Shown: in pieces, positions 1 through 8,295 of the stretch
How the letters are laid out: the number at the start of each line of letters is the position of its first letter
Position numbering within the stretch: position 1 is the first letter of the stretch
NCBI GenBank assembly: GCA_007693325.1
Contig: REDW01000066.1
Span: forward strand, 1-64,000
Source of the DNA: Spirochaetaceae bacterium
Lineage (GTDB): Bacteria; Spirochaetota; Spirochaetia; DSM-27196; PWMO01
Length of the DNA: 64,000 nt
Direction of reading: 5' to 3'
Program-made: the position numbers and the translations under genes
The notes under the pieces: generated by a model
Database searches by the model: none
Told to the model about the DNA's origin: nothing
What the model saw: only the letters and a program-made list of their open reading frames with translations

Positions 1-54
1 CAGCATCTGCTCACGCCGTTGCCGAAATGCCGCTAGCTGTTGTTCGCCAGTCAC
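1..54 (-). CDS. N-terminus of an unidentified protein (cut by window edge)
   Basis: A GTG start on the minus strand at 54 opens a frame that stays open to the window edge (18 codons, beginning MTGEQQLAAF). It is preceded at 8 nt spacing by a strong Shine-Dalgarno GGGAGGG (63-69). The competing 71-aa track ORF in another frame has no such support. The fragment is too short to assign a family; the Q/R-rich amphipathic start gives no functional clue. Confidence 0.5.
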   Translation of the reverse strand, partial: MTGEQQLAAFRQRREQML

Positions 55-130
55 TGGCCACACCCTCCCGCACGATGAAGCACATAGCATAAGATAGCGT
101 TATCAATGCTGTCAAGAAACGGCAGGACTG

Positions 131-158
131 AAAAAAAGGCCGCCCTCTGTGGGCGGCC
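131..158 (-). terminator. Rho-independent terminator of the betaine transporter operon
   Basis: A perfect 8-bp stem GGCCGCCC/GGGCGGCC with a 5-nt loop is followed on the minus strand by seven T. It lies just downstream of the proX stop and would end the proVWX transcript. Confidence 0.9.
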
Positions 159-180
159 CCTGATTCAAACCGGAATTCGA

Positions 181-1050
181 TTACGGAATCCAGTCTTCCA
201 CGATGTCGCGGTTCTCCGCTACCCATCGCTGAGCTGTTTCTTGCGGGTCAGCACCGGGTTCCTCGTTCCACATCAGGATTTCACCGAGCTGCTCCGGGGT
301 CCAGTAGAAGTTGTCGAGGAACTGGTACACTTCCGGCATATCCTCCGCCAGTCCTTCGCGAGCCACTGCCGCTACGTACTCTTCCTCGCCGAATACCAGC
401 TCGGGGTCCTCGAGATACTTCAGCTCGTAGGCCGCTTCCTTCCAGTGCGGAGTCCAGCCGGTTACCACAATCCACTCTTCATTTTCGATGGCCGAACCAA
501 GTGCCGCGGTCATGGCAGCGTCGCTGCCTTCAACCAGCGTCAGGTTGTCCAGACTGTAGACGTCGAGCGCCTCCTCGGTAGCCGCCATAAGGCCGGCGCC
601 GGGATCGATGCCGATGATCTCGCCACCAAAGCGGTCGGCGTATTCGTTGAGCTCGGCCACGGTGTCAATTTCGACGTAGGTCGGAACCATCAGGCCGATG
701 CGCGCGCCTTCGAGAATCGGGCTCAGCACTTCGATGTCATCTCTGGTCTGTTCCAGGTACTCGCCGTGGGTGGCGGGCAGCCATGCCGACAGCATACCGT
801 CGCCGTCACCGCTGGCCATACCCTGCCACATTGCGGCTCCGCTTACCGCGATGGAATTTACGTCGTAGCCCATCTCTTCGAGGACTTCCTGCGCAACGTA
901 GGTTGCCGCAATCTCGCCGGCCCACTCGACGTAGAGCAGGTTGACCTCTTCTACAACAACCGCTTCCGGTGCCGGGTCGCGTGTAACGACTACAGCGATA
1001 ATTACGATCACTACAATGACCGCGATAATGCCAACAAGTTTCTTGTTCAT
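181..1050 (-). CDS. proX: Glycine betaine/proline betaine ABC transporter substrate-binding protein
   Basis: A 289-aa extracytoplasmic binding protein of the OpuAC/ProX family. Residues 1-22 form a hydrophobic leader (MNKKLVGIIAVIVVIVIIAV) with no lipobox cysteine, so it is either cleaved or an N-terminal anchor. The remainder carries OpuAC features: an aromatic-rich ligand region (AAMWQGMASGDGD, AWLPATH, VTGWTPHWK) whose Trp residues would form the cation-pi box for quaternary ammonium compounds. The ATG start has a textbook AAGGAGG. It is the last gene of proV-proW-proX, separated from proW by 76 nt containing a small stem-loop. It is assigned to betaine-type compatible solutes; choline or proline betaine are also possible. 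Confidence 0.9.
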   Translation of the reverse strand: MNKKLVGIIAVIVVIVIIAVVVTRDPAPEAVVVEEVNLLYVEWAGEIAATYVAQEVLEEMGYDVNSIAVSGAAMWQGMASGDGDGMLSAWLPATHGEYLEQTRDDIEVLSPILEGARIGLMVPTYVEIDTVAELNEYADRFGGEIIGIDPGAGLMAATEEALDVYSLDNLTLVEGSDAAMTAALGSAIENEEWIVVTGWTPHWKEAAYELKYLEDPELVFGEEEYVAAVAREGLAEDMPEVYQFLDNFYWTPEQLGEILMWNEEPGADPQETAQRWVAENRDIVEDWIP

Positions 1051-1102
1051 AATTTCCTCCTTACGAACGTGTCGTAAATGTTGTTCTATACTTCAGAGCC
1101 CG

Positions 1103-1117
1103 GGCTGCGATGCAGCC
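1103..1117 (-). promoter_or_regulatory. Stem-loop in the proW-proX spacer
   Basis: A perfect GGCTGC/GCAGCC stem with a 3-nt loop lies between proW and proX and has no T-tract. Intercistronic hairpins of this kind often set relative mRNA stability and allow excess binding protein. That role is inferred. Confidence 0.35.
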
Positions 1118-1126
1118 TCGGTCTCG

Positions 1127-1978
1127 TTATTCCTTGGCTTTGCCCTCACCTTTCTTCACCGTGATGTTCTGCGTAATGCGGTCCAGAATCATCGCGATGA
1201 TTACAATCGCCAGGCCGGCTTCAACGCCCTGGCCGGCGCGCAGGCGCTGGATCGCGCGCCATACTTCGCCACCGAGCCCGCCGGCACCGATCATGGCCGC
1301 GATAACCACCATCGACAGCGAAAGCATGATGGTCTGGTTGATTCCCGCCATGATGGTCGGCAGCGCCAGCGGCAGCTGCACTTTGACCAGCTTCTGCATG
1401 GTTGTAGTGCCAAACGCATCCGACGCCTCGATCATCTCGCGATCGATCTGACGGATTCCCAGTGACGTCAGACGGATCGACGGCGGAATCGAGAAGATTA
1501 CGGTGGCAAACGCCGCGGCCACCGGCCCCAGTCCAAAGAATGGAATAGCCGGTATCAGGTAGACAAACGCGGGCATGGTCTGCATCAGGTCCAGCACCGG
1601 CGTAACGGCACGATTGAACGGCAGCGAAAGGCCGGAGAAGATCCCCAGCGGTAACCCGATCAGAATCGAAATAAACGTTGCAACCAGCACCAGAGCGATG
1701 GTAGACAGCGTGGGCCCCCACAGGCCCAGGTTCCAGATGAACAACAGTCCCGCCACCGAAAAGATGGCGACCTTGCGGCTGGCAATCCACCACGCTATGG
1801 CCCCGATGATCAGCATCAACACAACCGGCGGCAGGGCACCGAGTCCGTTGACGATGCCGTCGATACCGAGACGTACAAAGCCGGCAAAAGCGCGCGTCAG
1901 AGGTGCGATTGCTGCTGTCAGCCAGTCGAGCAAACCGTCGACCCAGGCGGCCAGCGGCATTTTTGGTATCTCAAACAT
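1127..1978 (-). CDS. proW: Glycine betaine ABC transporter permease
   Basis: A 283-aa inner-membrane permease of the ProW/OpuAB type with about six to seven hydrophobic segments. It has a binding-protein-dependent transport (MetI-like) domain with the EAA loop around residues 180-210 (EMIEASDAFGTTTMQKLVKV), which contacts the ATPase. N-terminal residues 1-50 are a short amphipathic/hydrophobic extension as in ProW. Its start overlaps the end of proV by 8 bp, implying translational coupling. It pairs with ProV and ProX to import betaines. Confidence 0.92.
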   Translation of the reverse strand: MFEIPKMPLAAWVDGLLDWLTAAIAPLTRAFAGFVRLGIDGIVNGLGALPPVVLMLIIGAIAWWIASRKVAIFSVAGLLFIWNLGLWGPTLSTIALVLVATFISILIGLPLGIFSGLSLPFNRAVTPVLDLMQTMPAFVYLIPAIPFFGLGPVAAAFATVIFSIPPSIRLTSLGIRQIDREMIEASDAFGTTTMQKLVKVQLPLALPTIMAGINQTIMLSLSMVVIAAMIGAGGLGGEVWRAIQRLRAGQGVEAGLAIVIIAMILDRITQNITVKKGEGKAKE

Positions 1979-3188
1979 TGGCTTCTTCTCCTCGTTCGGA
2001 CAGCGCCGCGATCACCGATCCGCGCACGATCACTCCTTTGAGGATTCCGGCCTCATCAACAACGGCCACCGGATTACCGGAGACCATTGCAAAAATGGAT
2101 CGTACCGGCTGATCCATGGGTACCGTGGCGCACTCATCAGCAGAGGTGATGTGATCAATCCACTTGTCTCCGTGTCTGGCGGCGTCGGCTGCACGCTCGG
2201 CGGTCAGATGCCCCACCAGTTCCCAGTTGCTCGCGCGCACTACGAAAATGCCCGACATGCCGGCCTCTTTCATCTTGCGCAGCGCAGTGCGCGGCCCGTC
2301 TTTTACAAAGGCCACCGGACTGGGCTTCTTCATGACATCAGAAGCTACCAGAACCTTGGTGATATCGACGTTCTCAACAAACTTGGAGACGTAGTCGTCA
2401 GCGGGCCTGGTAAGAATCTCTTCCGGCGTACCAATCTGAACGATGGCACCATCCTTCATCAAAACTATGCGGTCACCCATTTTGAGCGCCTCATCGAGGT
2501 CGTGGGTGATGAACAGGATCGTCTTCTGCACCCGCTCTTCCAGCGCGATCAGCTCATCCTGCATATCGGTTCTGATCAGCGGGTCAAGAGCGCTGAACGC
2601 CTCGTCCATCAGCAGAATATCGGGATCCACCGCCAGCGCGCGCGCCAGGCCAACTCGCTGCTTCATGCCGCCGGAAAGGTTGGCGGGGTAATACTCACCC
2701 CAGCCTTTGAGCCCCACCTGCTGCAGCGCTTCCTCGCACTTTGGACGACGCTCTTCAGGATCAACGCCCTGTATTTCCAGGCCAAACTCTACGTTCTCCA
2801 GCACCGTCTTGTGCGGAAAGAGCGCAAAACTCTGGAAAACCATGCCAAACTTCTTGCGCCGTAGCTTGCGCAACCCGTCCTGGTCCAGTGTTGTCACGTC
2901 AATATCGTCTACTATGATCTTTCCCGCGGTGGGCTCCATCAGACGATTCACACAGCGGATCAGGGTTGACTTGCCGCTGCCGGAGAGTCCCATGACAACT
3001 ACGGTCTCACCTTCGTATACGTCAAAACTGGCATCGGCAACACCAACCGCCAGCTTGCTCTTCTTGAGGATCTCGTCTTTGGTCTTGCCGTTCTTCAGCA
3101 TCTCTACGGCGCGCTGCGGATTTCTGCCGAATACCTTATAGAGATTCTCAATCCGTATCTTGACCTTTCTTTCCTGCGTCTGCTCCAT
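1971..3188 (-). CDS. proV: Glycine betaine ABC transporter ATP-binding protein with CBS domains
   Basis: A 405-aa ATPase, the normal length for ProV/OpuAA. Walker A is GLSGSGKST (around residue 68), the Q-loop is VFQSFALFPHK, the ABC signature LSGGMKQRVGLARAL and Walker B ILLMDEAFSALD. Residues about 280-400 form a tandem CBS pair, which in OpuA senses ionic strength and gates activity. As first gene of the operon it is read from the 388-bp divergent region shared with the MarR-type gene, so osmotic control through that regulator is plausible. Confidence 0.94.
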   Translation of the reverse strand: MEQTQERKVKIRIENLYKVFGRNPQRAVEMLKNGKTKDEILKKSKLAVGVADASFDVYEGETVVVMGLSGSGKSTLIRCVNRLMEPTAGKIIVDDIDVTTLDQDGLRKLRRKKFGMVFQSFALFPHKTVLENVEFGLEIQGVDPEERRPKCEEALQQVGLKGWGEYYPANLSGGMKQRVGLARALAVDPDILLMDEAFSALDPLIRTDMQDELIALEERVQKTILFITHDLDEALKMGDRIVLMKDGAIVQIGTPEEILTRPADDYVSKFVENVDITKVLVASDVMKKPSPVAFVKDGPRTALRKMKEAGMSGIFVVRASNWELVGHLTAERAADAARHGDKWIDHITSADECATVPMDQPVRSIFAMVSGNPVAVVDEAGILKGVIVRGSVIAALSERGEEANV

Positions 3189-3576
3189 GCTGCTCCCGCT
3201 CTACGACACAACGTATGCCGGGGGAATACCCCCGTGGTAACTTCGCCACATTGACAATTCCATATACTTCCTTGTCAAACTACCGTTGGTGGGGGCGAAT
3301 AGTCAACGCCTTCCATAGAATTATATCGAATATTTACGCAGCTGTCCATCCACATAGTTGCAATTAGTTGCAATAGATCTGGTGATACACGCCCTAATGT
3401 ACCGTAACCCCATACCAGAAAGCCAATTATCCTACCCACTGCCCGCTCAGCACCCGATAATCGGTCAAGACAACGCCCTATCACCACCAATATGCACATA
3501 TCGCTTCCATTAATCAATAGAACACGTTATATTAGTATAGAATATAGTCTCGACGTCAACAAGGGTTGCAAGATCT
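3189..3576. promoter_or_regulatory. Divergent control region between proVWX and the MarR gene
   Basis: This 388-bp AT-richer stretch has no convincing gene; the 80-aa minus-strand ORF has no SD and no recognisable motif. It contains a perfect hairpin CGGGGG-AATA-CCCCCG at 3219-3234 in the proV leader, an inverted repeat at 3251-3278, and a tandem 10-mer AGTTGCAATT/AGTTGCAATA at 3356-3375. TATA-rich sequence just upstream of the MarR start (about 3527-3545) is a likely -10 region for that gene. Confidence 0.6.
3251..3278. promoter_or_regulatory. Inverted repeat TTGACAA-N14-TTGTCAA, candidate operator/-35 region
   Basis: Two perfect 7-bp arms, TTGACAA and TTGTCAA, flank 14 bp about 65-90 bp upstream of proV. 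Each arm contains a consensus -35 hexamer, one per strand. Symmetry of this size suits a dimeric winged-helix regulator such as the MarR protein encoded opposite. Binding is inferred only. Confidence 0.45.
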
Positions 3577-4050
3577 ATGGAAACACAGGCAAGTCGTAGC
3601 GACGAGGTGCTGGCAACGCTGCGCCAAATCATTCGTGCTCTCGACCTTCATTCAAAACAGCTCTCCAAGACTGTTGGGCTGACCGGCCCGCAGCTGGTAG
3701 TCCTGCGCGAAATCGGCGCCACTGCCGATCTCTCGGTAGGCGAGATTGCCCGGCGTGTCAGCCTTAGTCAGGCAACCGTGACCAGCATCATAGACCGGCT
3801 CGAGAGCAAGCAGTACGCCCAGCGGCTGCGCAGCCGTGAAGATAAGCGGCGCGTGACGCTGCACGTGACCGCCCCTGGACGCCAGATCCTCGACGCAAAC
3901 CCCAGCTTTTTCCAGGAAGAGTTTGTACGTCGCTTTGAGCGCCTTGCCGATTGGGAAAAGACCCAGATCCTCTCATCGATCCAGCGCCTGTCTGCGATGC
4001 TGAACGCACCGGCACTGTCGAGCAGCGATGACCAGGAACCGCAGCTTTGA
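3577..4050 (+). CDS. MarR-family transcriptional regulator, probable osmoadaptation regulator
   Basis: A 157-aa dimeric winged-helix protein. The recognition-helix region is LSVGEIARRVSLSQATVTSIIDRLESK (about 50-80), and the wing carries the MarR hallmark SREDKRRVTLHVT (about 86-98). Terminal helices would form the dimer interface. It is divergent from proVWX, the arrangement seen for MarR-type regulators of ectoine and betaine genes (EctR/OpuAR class). Control of the adjacent transporter is inferred from position and from the inverted repeat in the shared region. The ligand is unknown. Confidence 0.85.
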   Translation: METQASRSDEVLATLRQIIRALDLHSKQLSKTVGLTGPQLVVLREIGATADLSVGEIARRVSLSQATVTSIIDRLESKQYAQRLRSREDKRRVTLHVTAPGRQILDANPSFFQEEFVRRFERLADWEKTQILSSIQRLSAMLNAPALSSSDDQEPQL

Positions 4051-4119
4051 CGGTAGCAACCGGACAGCACTCCGTGCTATATAAGAGCACTAACGAGACG
4101 ATTTGCATGGAGTACACCA

Positions 4120-4734
4120 GTGGAGATGGTCTGCCTGGATCTCGAGGGAGTACTGGTTCCCGAAATCTGGATCACCTTTGCCGACAAAGTCGGCATAGCT
4201 GAGCTGCGCCTGACAACGCGAGACATCCCTGACTACGACGAGCTTATGCAGCACCGTCTGGCAATCCTGCGCCAGTATCGCATCGGCCTTTCGGACATCC
4301 GCCAGGTCATCAGGCAGATCGATCCTATGCCGGGGGCAGTTGACTTCCTCGACGAGCTGCGTGCCGAGACCCAGGCGGTGATTCTCTCGGACACCTTTGT
4401 CCAGTTTGCCGGCCCCCTGATGGAAAAACTGAACCGCCCGACGCTGTTCTGCAATGAGCTGCTGGTCAACGGTAACGACCAGATCGGCGGCTACCGGCTG
4501 CGGCAGCCCGACGGCAAACGGCACGCTGTACAGGCGTTTCGCAGCCTCAACATGCGCGTGACTGCCATCGGCGATTCCTACAATGACCTCTCGATGATTC
4601 GCACCGCAGACGCCGGCGCCCTGTTTCGCCCACCGGCCCGCATTACCGAAGAGCACCCGGATCTACCGGTCTTCCACGAATACAATGAGCTGCTGAGGTT
4701 CCTGCTGCTACCGCTGGCGTCGCAGCACAGCTGA
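4120..4734 (+). CDS. thrH: Phosphoserine phosphatase / homoserine phosphotransferase ThrH
   Basis: A 204-aa HAD-superfamily enzyme. Motif I is LDLEGVLVPE, in which the second acidic residue is Glu, a ThrH hallmark shared with classical SerB (DxE). Motif II is VILSDTF, and motifs III/IV are the lysine in QPDGKRHA and GDSYNDLSM. ThrH dephosphorylates phosphoserine and can transfer the phosphate to homoserine, linking serine and threonine synthesis. The GTG start at 4120 is favoured by GGAG 7 nt upstream; ATG at 4126 is the alternative. It lies in the same direction as the MarR gene (70 bp) and the receiver gene, but functional coupling is unclear. Confidence 0.88.
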   Translation: MEMVCLDLEGVLVPEIWITFADKVGIAELRLTTRDIPDYDELMQHRLAILRQYRIGLSDIRQVIRQIDPMPGAVDFLDELRAETQAVILSDTFVQFAGPLMEKLNRPTLFCNELLVNGNDQIGGYRLRQPDGKRHAVQAFRSLNMRVTAIGDSYNDLSMIRTADAGALFRPPARITEEHPDLPVFHEYNELLRFLLLPLASQHS

Positions 4735-4760
4735 CACATCAAGGCGGCAATGGGGTTGAC

Positions 4761-5153
4761 ATGGTGCAGGAGAGCCGGGCACAGATACTGCTGGTGGAAG
4801 ACAATCGCATCAACCAAATGGTAGCGCTGCAGATACTGGAGCGCGCCGGCTACAGCGCCGATAGCGTCGCAAACGCCCAGGAAGCCATCGAGCGACTCAA
4901 ACGGCAACGCTACGGACTGGTGCTGATGGACGTCCAGATGCCCGGGATGGACGGGATTTCGGCAACGCGCGTGGTGCGAGACCCAAACTCCGGGGTGCTC
5001 GATCACGCCGTACCGATTATCGCCATGACGGCCTATGATGCAGCCGAAGACCGGCGTGCATGCCGGGAAGCCGGAATGAACGCCTTTCTCACCAAGCCGC
5101 TGGAGGTCAACAGCTTTCTGAAACTGGTGCAGCGCCACCTGAAGCAAACGTGA
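4761..5153 (+). CDS. Single-domain response regulator (receiver only)
   Basis: A 130-aa CheY-like receiver without an output domain. The acidic pocket is VEDN, the phosphoacceptor Asp lies in LMDVQMPGMDG (about residue 56), the switch Thr is in AMTAYDA and the conserved Lys in LTKPLE. This sequence style resembles the receiver of hybrid kinases (VEDNxxNQ), so it may act in a phosphorelay as a diffusible receiver. No kinase is adjacent, and its partner cannot be named. Confidence 0.9.
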   Translation: MVQESRAQILLVEDNRINQMVALQILERAGYSADSVANAQEAIERLKRQRYGLVLMDVQMPGMDGISATRVVRDPNSGVLDHAVPIIAMTAYDAAEDRRACREAGMNAFLTKPLEVNSFLKLVQRHLKQT

Positions 5154-5190
5154 TGCAGCGCCGCGGAACTCTGTTGCGCCGCGCGCCGGC

Positions 5191-7287
5191 TCAGCTGAAC
5201 AGCTCCGACAGAATCTGGCGCGTAATCGCGTAGAGCGGCGGAACTCCCTCTGCGGACGCCATTGGCGCCGATAGCGTGGCCGCCGAGTCCAACGGCTGAT
5301 CCGAGACGTAGTAATAGAAGCGCATGACCGCGTGCGGAGAGACAACCCCCAGTTGCGACGACTCGATAACCTGCCGGTAGAAATGGAAGCCCTCCATCTC
5401 CAGTCCCACGCAGCCCCAGATCCGCCGGTAGAAGTGCAGCATGGTGCGGTTCTGCAGCAGGGTGCCGTTTACCGTGAGCAGTGGTCCGCGGTGCACCTGG
5501 TTGGCCCGCAAGCGTGACTGCAGTTGTGCTATCAGCGCCGGATCACGCTCGGGCAGCGGTTCGAATTGATCACTGGACTGCGCGATGAACGCGGTTGGCA
5601 CCAGAACATCACCGCGTTTGCCAACCAGCGAACCGGCTTTGCCGAGGAAATTGATACTGCGAACGCGTGTGCCGAAGAGCATCAGCAGATTGCGAATGAT
5701 ATGCTGCGCCTGCTCACCGAAAGCGTAGTCGATATTGACGATTACCGCCCGCTGCGCGGCACCGCCGCGATCGACGCCGCGATCGATACCATCGAGGTTG
5801 ATTCTGGCCGTATCGGCAATCTGCACCTGAATCCCGGTGGATGCCGTCTCTTTCAGACGAACAACGCCGTTCTGCCCGGCGAGTTCCTGCGCCTCTGCCG
5901 CGCGATCGGGGAACGCCAGAAAATAATCTCGAGCCAGAGCGTAGATCAGGTCATCGCGATTGCTCCACTGTTCCTCGACGACCGGATGGCCGACGCTGTC
6001 GGCCCATTGGAGAATGGCCGTGCCGTTTTGCGCGTACCACGGGTTGAGACAGTTGGTAACCGAGTGCGTGTTGCTGCTGATGATGTGCACCGGAATATCG
6101 TCAGCCAGGCCGGTAGGATGAACTCCGAGCAGCTCTTTGGCTGCCGATCCGACCTGTTCGGTCCACAGCTCGCTGCGGCGGCTGTTGTAGCTGTTCTGGC
6201 GCCGCCTGACCCGTATCGAAAACATCTCGCGATGCCGCACAATATCCCACAGGCGTGCCAACGGGGCCTCGGGCCAGATTCTGCCGAAACGAGTGAGCTC
6301 TTCAGCAGAGAACGGGAACTCGGGGTCAACACCGTTACGCTCAGTACGCGCTGCCTCCCCCGATCGCTGTTCTTCATTTGCAGCACTGAACAGCGCGTGC
6401 ACCGCGGCAGGCTGCTGAACACGCATGCGAATCTTACGCGCCTCAACCGCGTAGAGGCACAGGCAGCTGACAAGATCGACCAGATCCGAGATACCGTCAC
6501 GCAGCAGCACAATATTCTTTCCCGGGAGTACTTCCCAGATATCACGCCGCCTGGCGCTGGTAGGCACATCGGGGAAAAAGGCGTGTGGCGCAATGAAGCC
6601 CGCCGGCAGTTGATCGGTCAGCAGAAAGGCAAACACGCGCGTGACGTTGGAGGGTAAGCGCCGGATGGCGTATTCCAGCGCGGAGAAGTCTATCGCCTCG
6701 CTGGACGCAAGCGGATGCAGCGCGGGCTGCAGCGCCTGGTAAAGCCGGGTCATGGGAACCATCGGCACGTAGCCGCGATTTGCTGAACGAACCAGCTCAA
6801 CGGTGAAATGATCGAAGGCCGCGAAGATACCCTGTCGATCTCGCAGAATATTGCCGAGCGCCTGCGCGAACGCCCGTGAAACATCGACCAACCGCAGCAG
6901 CCGCTGACCGGAGAGCGCGTAGCAGACAGTATCCTGCAGCGCTCGAACCGCAAAGACGCGCGGCTCTTCGAACAACGGCTCCCATTCTCCAAAGTAGTGG
7001 CGCTCCTCTACGGTGAGCTGCCGTGCGGCAGCGCCGCGACGCGGATCAACAACTTCAACCGATCCCTGGAAGATCAGATAGACCCGCTGATCGCGGTCAT
7101 CGCCCTGTTCGATGATGGTGTCACCGGCCGCGTATTCAACACGTTCAAGCTCCGGAATCAGCGCGATCTTCTCGCGCTGCTGCAGAAAACGAAACGGGGT
7201 GACAGACTCGAGAAACTCGAGCAGCTGATTCTGGCTGGGTGGCTCACGGCTGGCGATACTGCCATTCTGTTTCATCGCGCGCATCAT
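5191..7287 (-). CDS. Cyclic-nucleotide-binding domain protein with C-terminal nucleoside-phosphorylase-like domain
   Basis: A 698-aa protein. Residues about 25-140 form a cNMP-binding beta-roll (EYAAGDTIIEQGDDRDQRVY, then IFQGSVEVV, then an acidic segment near EWEPLFEE where CAP-type domains have their phosphate-binding cassette). The middle region is unrecognised. The last 250 residues resemble the phosphorylase/MTAN fold by two patches, NFLGKAGSLVGKRGDVLVPT and GLEMEGFHFY (compare GxxGG...GDVVV and the EMEG/EMEA ribose-binding motif). The homology is inferred by eye. It follows the 314-aa unknown gene by 48 bp at the end of the pheST cluster. It may couple a nucleotide signal to purine metabolism or act only as a sensor. 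Confidence 0.55.
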   Translation of the reverse strand: MMRAMKQNGSIASREPPSQNQLLEFLESVTPFRFLQQREKIALIPELERVEYAAGDTIIEQGDDRDQRVYLIFQGSVEVVDPRRGAAARQLTVEERHYFGEWEPLFEEPRVFAVRALQDTVCYALSGQRLLRLVDVSRAFAQALGNILRDRQGIFAAFDHFTVELVRSANRGYVPMVPMTRLYQALQPALHPLASSEAIDFSALEYAIRRLPSNVTRVFAFLLTDQLPAGFIAPHAFFPDVPTSARRRDIWEVLPGKNIVLLRDGISDLVDLVSCLCLYAVEARKIRMRVQQPAAVHALFSAANEEQRSGEAARTERNGVDPEFPFSAEELTRFGRIWPEAPLARLWDIVRHREMFSIRVRRRQNSYNSRRSELWTEQVGSAAKELLGVHPTGLADDIPVHIISSNTHSVTNCLNPWYAQNGTAILQWADSVGHPVVEEQWSNRDDLIYALARDYFLAFPDRAAEAQELAGQNGVVRLKETASTGIQVQIADTARINLDGIDRGVDRGGAAQRAVIVNIDYAFGEQAQHIIRNLLMLFGTRVRSINFLGKAGSLVGKRGDVLVPTAFIAQSSDQFEPLPERDPALIAQLQSRLRANQVHRGPLLTVNGTLLQNRTMLHFYRRIWGCVGLEMEGFHFYRQVIESSQLGVVSPHAVMRFYYYVSDQPLDSAATLSAPMASAEGVPPLYAITRQILSELFS

Positions 7288-7335
7288 ATCACCACCGGCC
7301 GTACGATGGCTATTGCGCTGATACGGGGCATGGGA

Positions 7336-8280
7336 TCAGCGGTCGGTCAGGTACTGGGAAACCATTGACAGGAACTTGTCGCAGGCAACCGCGTATGAAT
7401 CGTGGAACGTATAGTTCATCAGATTCTGTTCGATCACCGATCCATCTTCCAGACCGAACAGCGCTACCGGGTTGCGCACCGCCGCCCGGACTGTCTGCAT
7501 GGCGATGCCGCGCGCCAGCAAATAGCTGCAGAACGAGACCTGCTCGAGCGGCACCTGCGCGGCGCCGCGGGCGTAGAGATAGCCCATACCGTCGAGAATC
7601 TGCTCGAAGGGGCTCTTCGAGTAGTGGAATGCGCGGCCGCTATGATAGTGCGGCCGTATCAGGCCTTCGGCGATCAGCCCCTGGCGCATCCGCTCCACCA
7701 GATCGGCAAAGCGCCCGTAGCCGGTACGCGTTCGAAAGATCATCACCGCAATGTCGGTACTGCGATTATTCTTGTGCAGCAGGGCCGGAAGATCGTAGTT
7801 GATCACGTAGTAGCCGCGGATCTTCTTGATGGTCTGCCCGCTGGTAAACAGCATGTCGCCGATATCAACCCAGGTGTTGAACAGCTCCTCGGGTCCCATC
7901 TGCAGCAGCCGCAGCGCTTCAAAAGAGCCTACAATTGAAGCATCGTCAAACGGCTCACCAAACTGCGTTTCGAATTCACGGCGCATGCCCGGAGTACAGG
8001 CGGATTTGCCCAGAACGGCAAAGTGCAGCTTGGCGGCGTAGTGGCGTTCAATGATGTGGCGCGATAATATGAACTCGCCGGGGATGTTGGCCAGGTAGAC
8101 CAGCTGTATGTCTACACGGTACTCGGGGCAGCGCTCGATCACCTTCAGGATGGTACTCTCGCCCAGCACACCGTTGGTCTCCGGACGCATGTAAACAAAT
8201 ATGTCCTCGATCTCGGGGTCGGACTCGGGCCCGCAATAGGGGACCAGAATCGCTGGAAGCTTCTCCTGCTCTGCGCCCAT
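7336..8280 (-). CDS. Conserved-looking protein of unknown function
   Basis: A 314-aa soluble protein with no signal peptide or membrane segment and no motif I recognise. The ATG start has TAAGG close upstream. It has well-formed coding character (no rare-codon clusters, balanced alpha/beta propensity, patches such as PYCGPESDPEIEDIFVYMRP and GYYVINYDLPALLHKNN). It sits 15 bp after pheT and 48 bp before the CNB/phosphorylase-like gene, all on one strand. The pair probably works together and may be spirochaete-specific. Confidence 0.7.
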   Translation of the reverse strand: MGAEQEKLPAILVPYCGPESDPEIEDIFVYMRPETNGVLGESTILKVIERCPEYRVDIQLVYLANIPGEFILSRHIIERHYAAKLHFAVLGKSACTPGMRREFETQFGEPFDDASIVGSFEALRLLQMGPEELFNTWVDIGDMLFTSGQTIKKIRGYYVINYDLPALLHKNNRSTDIAVMIFRTRTGYGRFADLVERMRQGLIAEGLIRPHYHSGRAFHYSKSPFEQILDGMGYLYARGAAQVPLEQVSFCSYLLARGIAMQTVRAAVRNPVALFGLEDGSVIEQNLMNYTFHDSYAVACDKFLSMVSQYLTDR

Positions 8281-8295
8281 GGCCTTACAGTATCA

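Noticed and set aside
106-1077. 323-aa plus-strand ORF opposite proX
   Set aside because: Shadow of the betaine-binding protein; no SD, biased composition, and the minus-strand gene has clear family motifs.
3275-3517. 80-aa minus-strand ORF in the proV/MarR divergent region
   Set aside because: No SD, no motif, overlaps likely control sequences.
5153-5191. Possible terminator between the receiver and CNB genes
   Set aside because: The GC-rich repeats there are direct, not inverted, and there is no T-tract.
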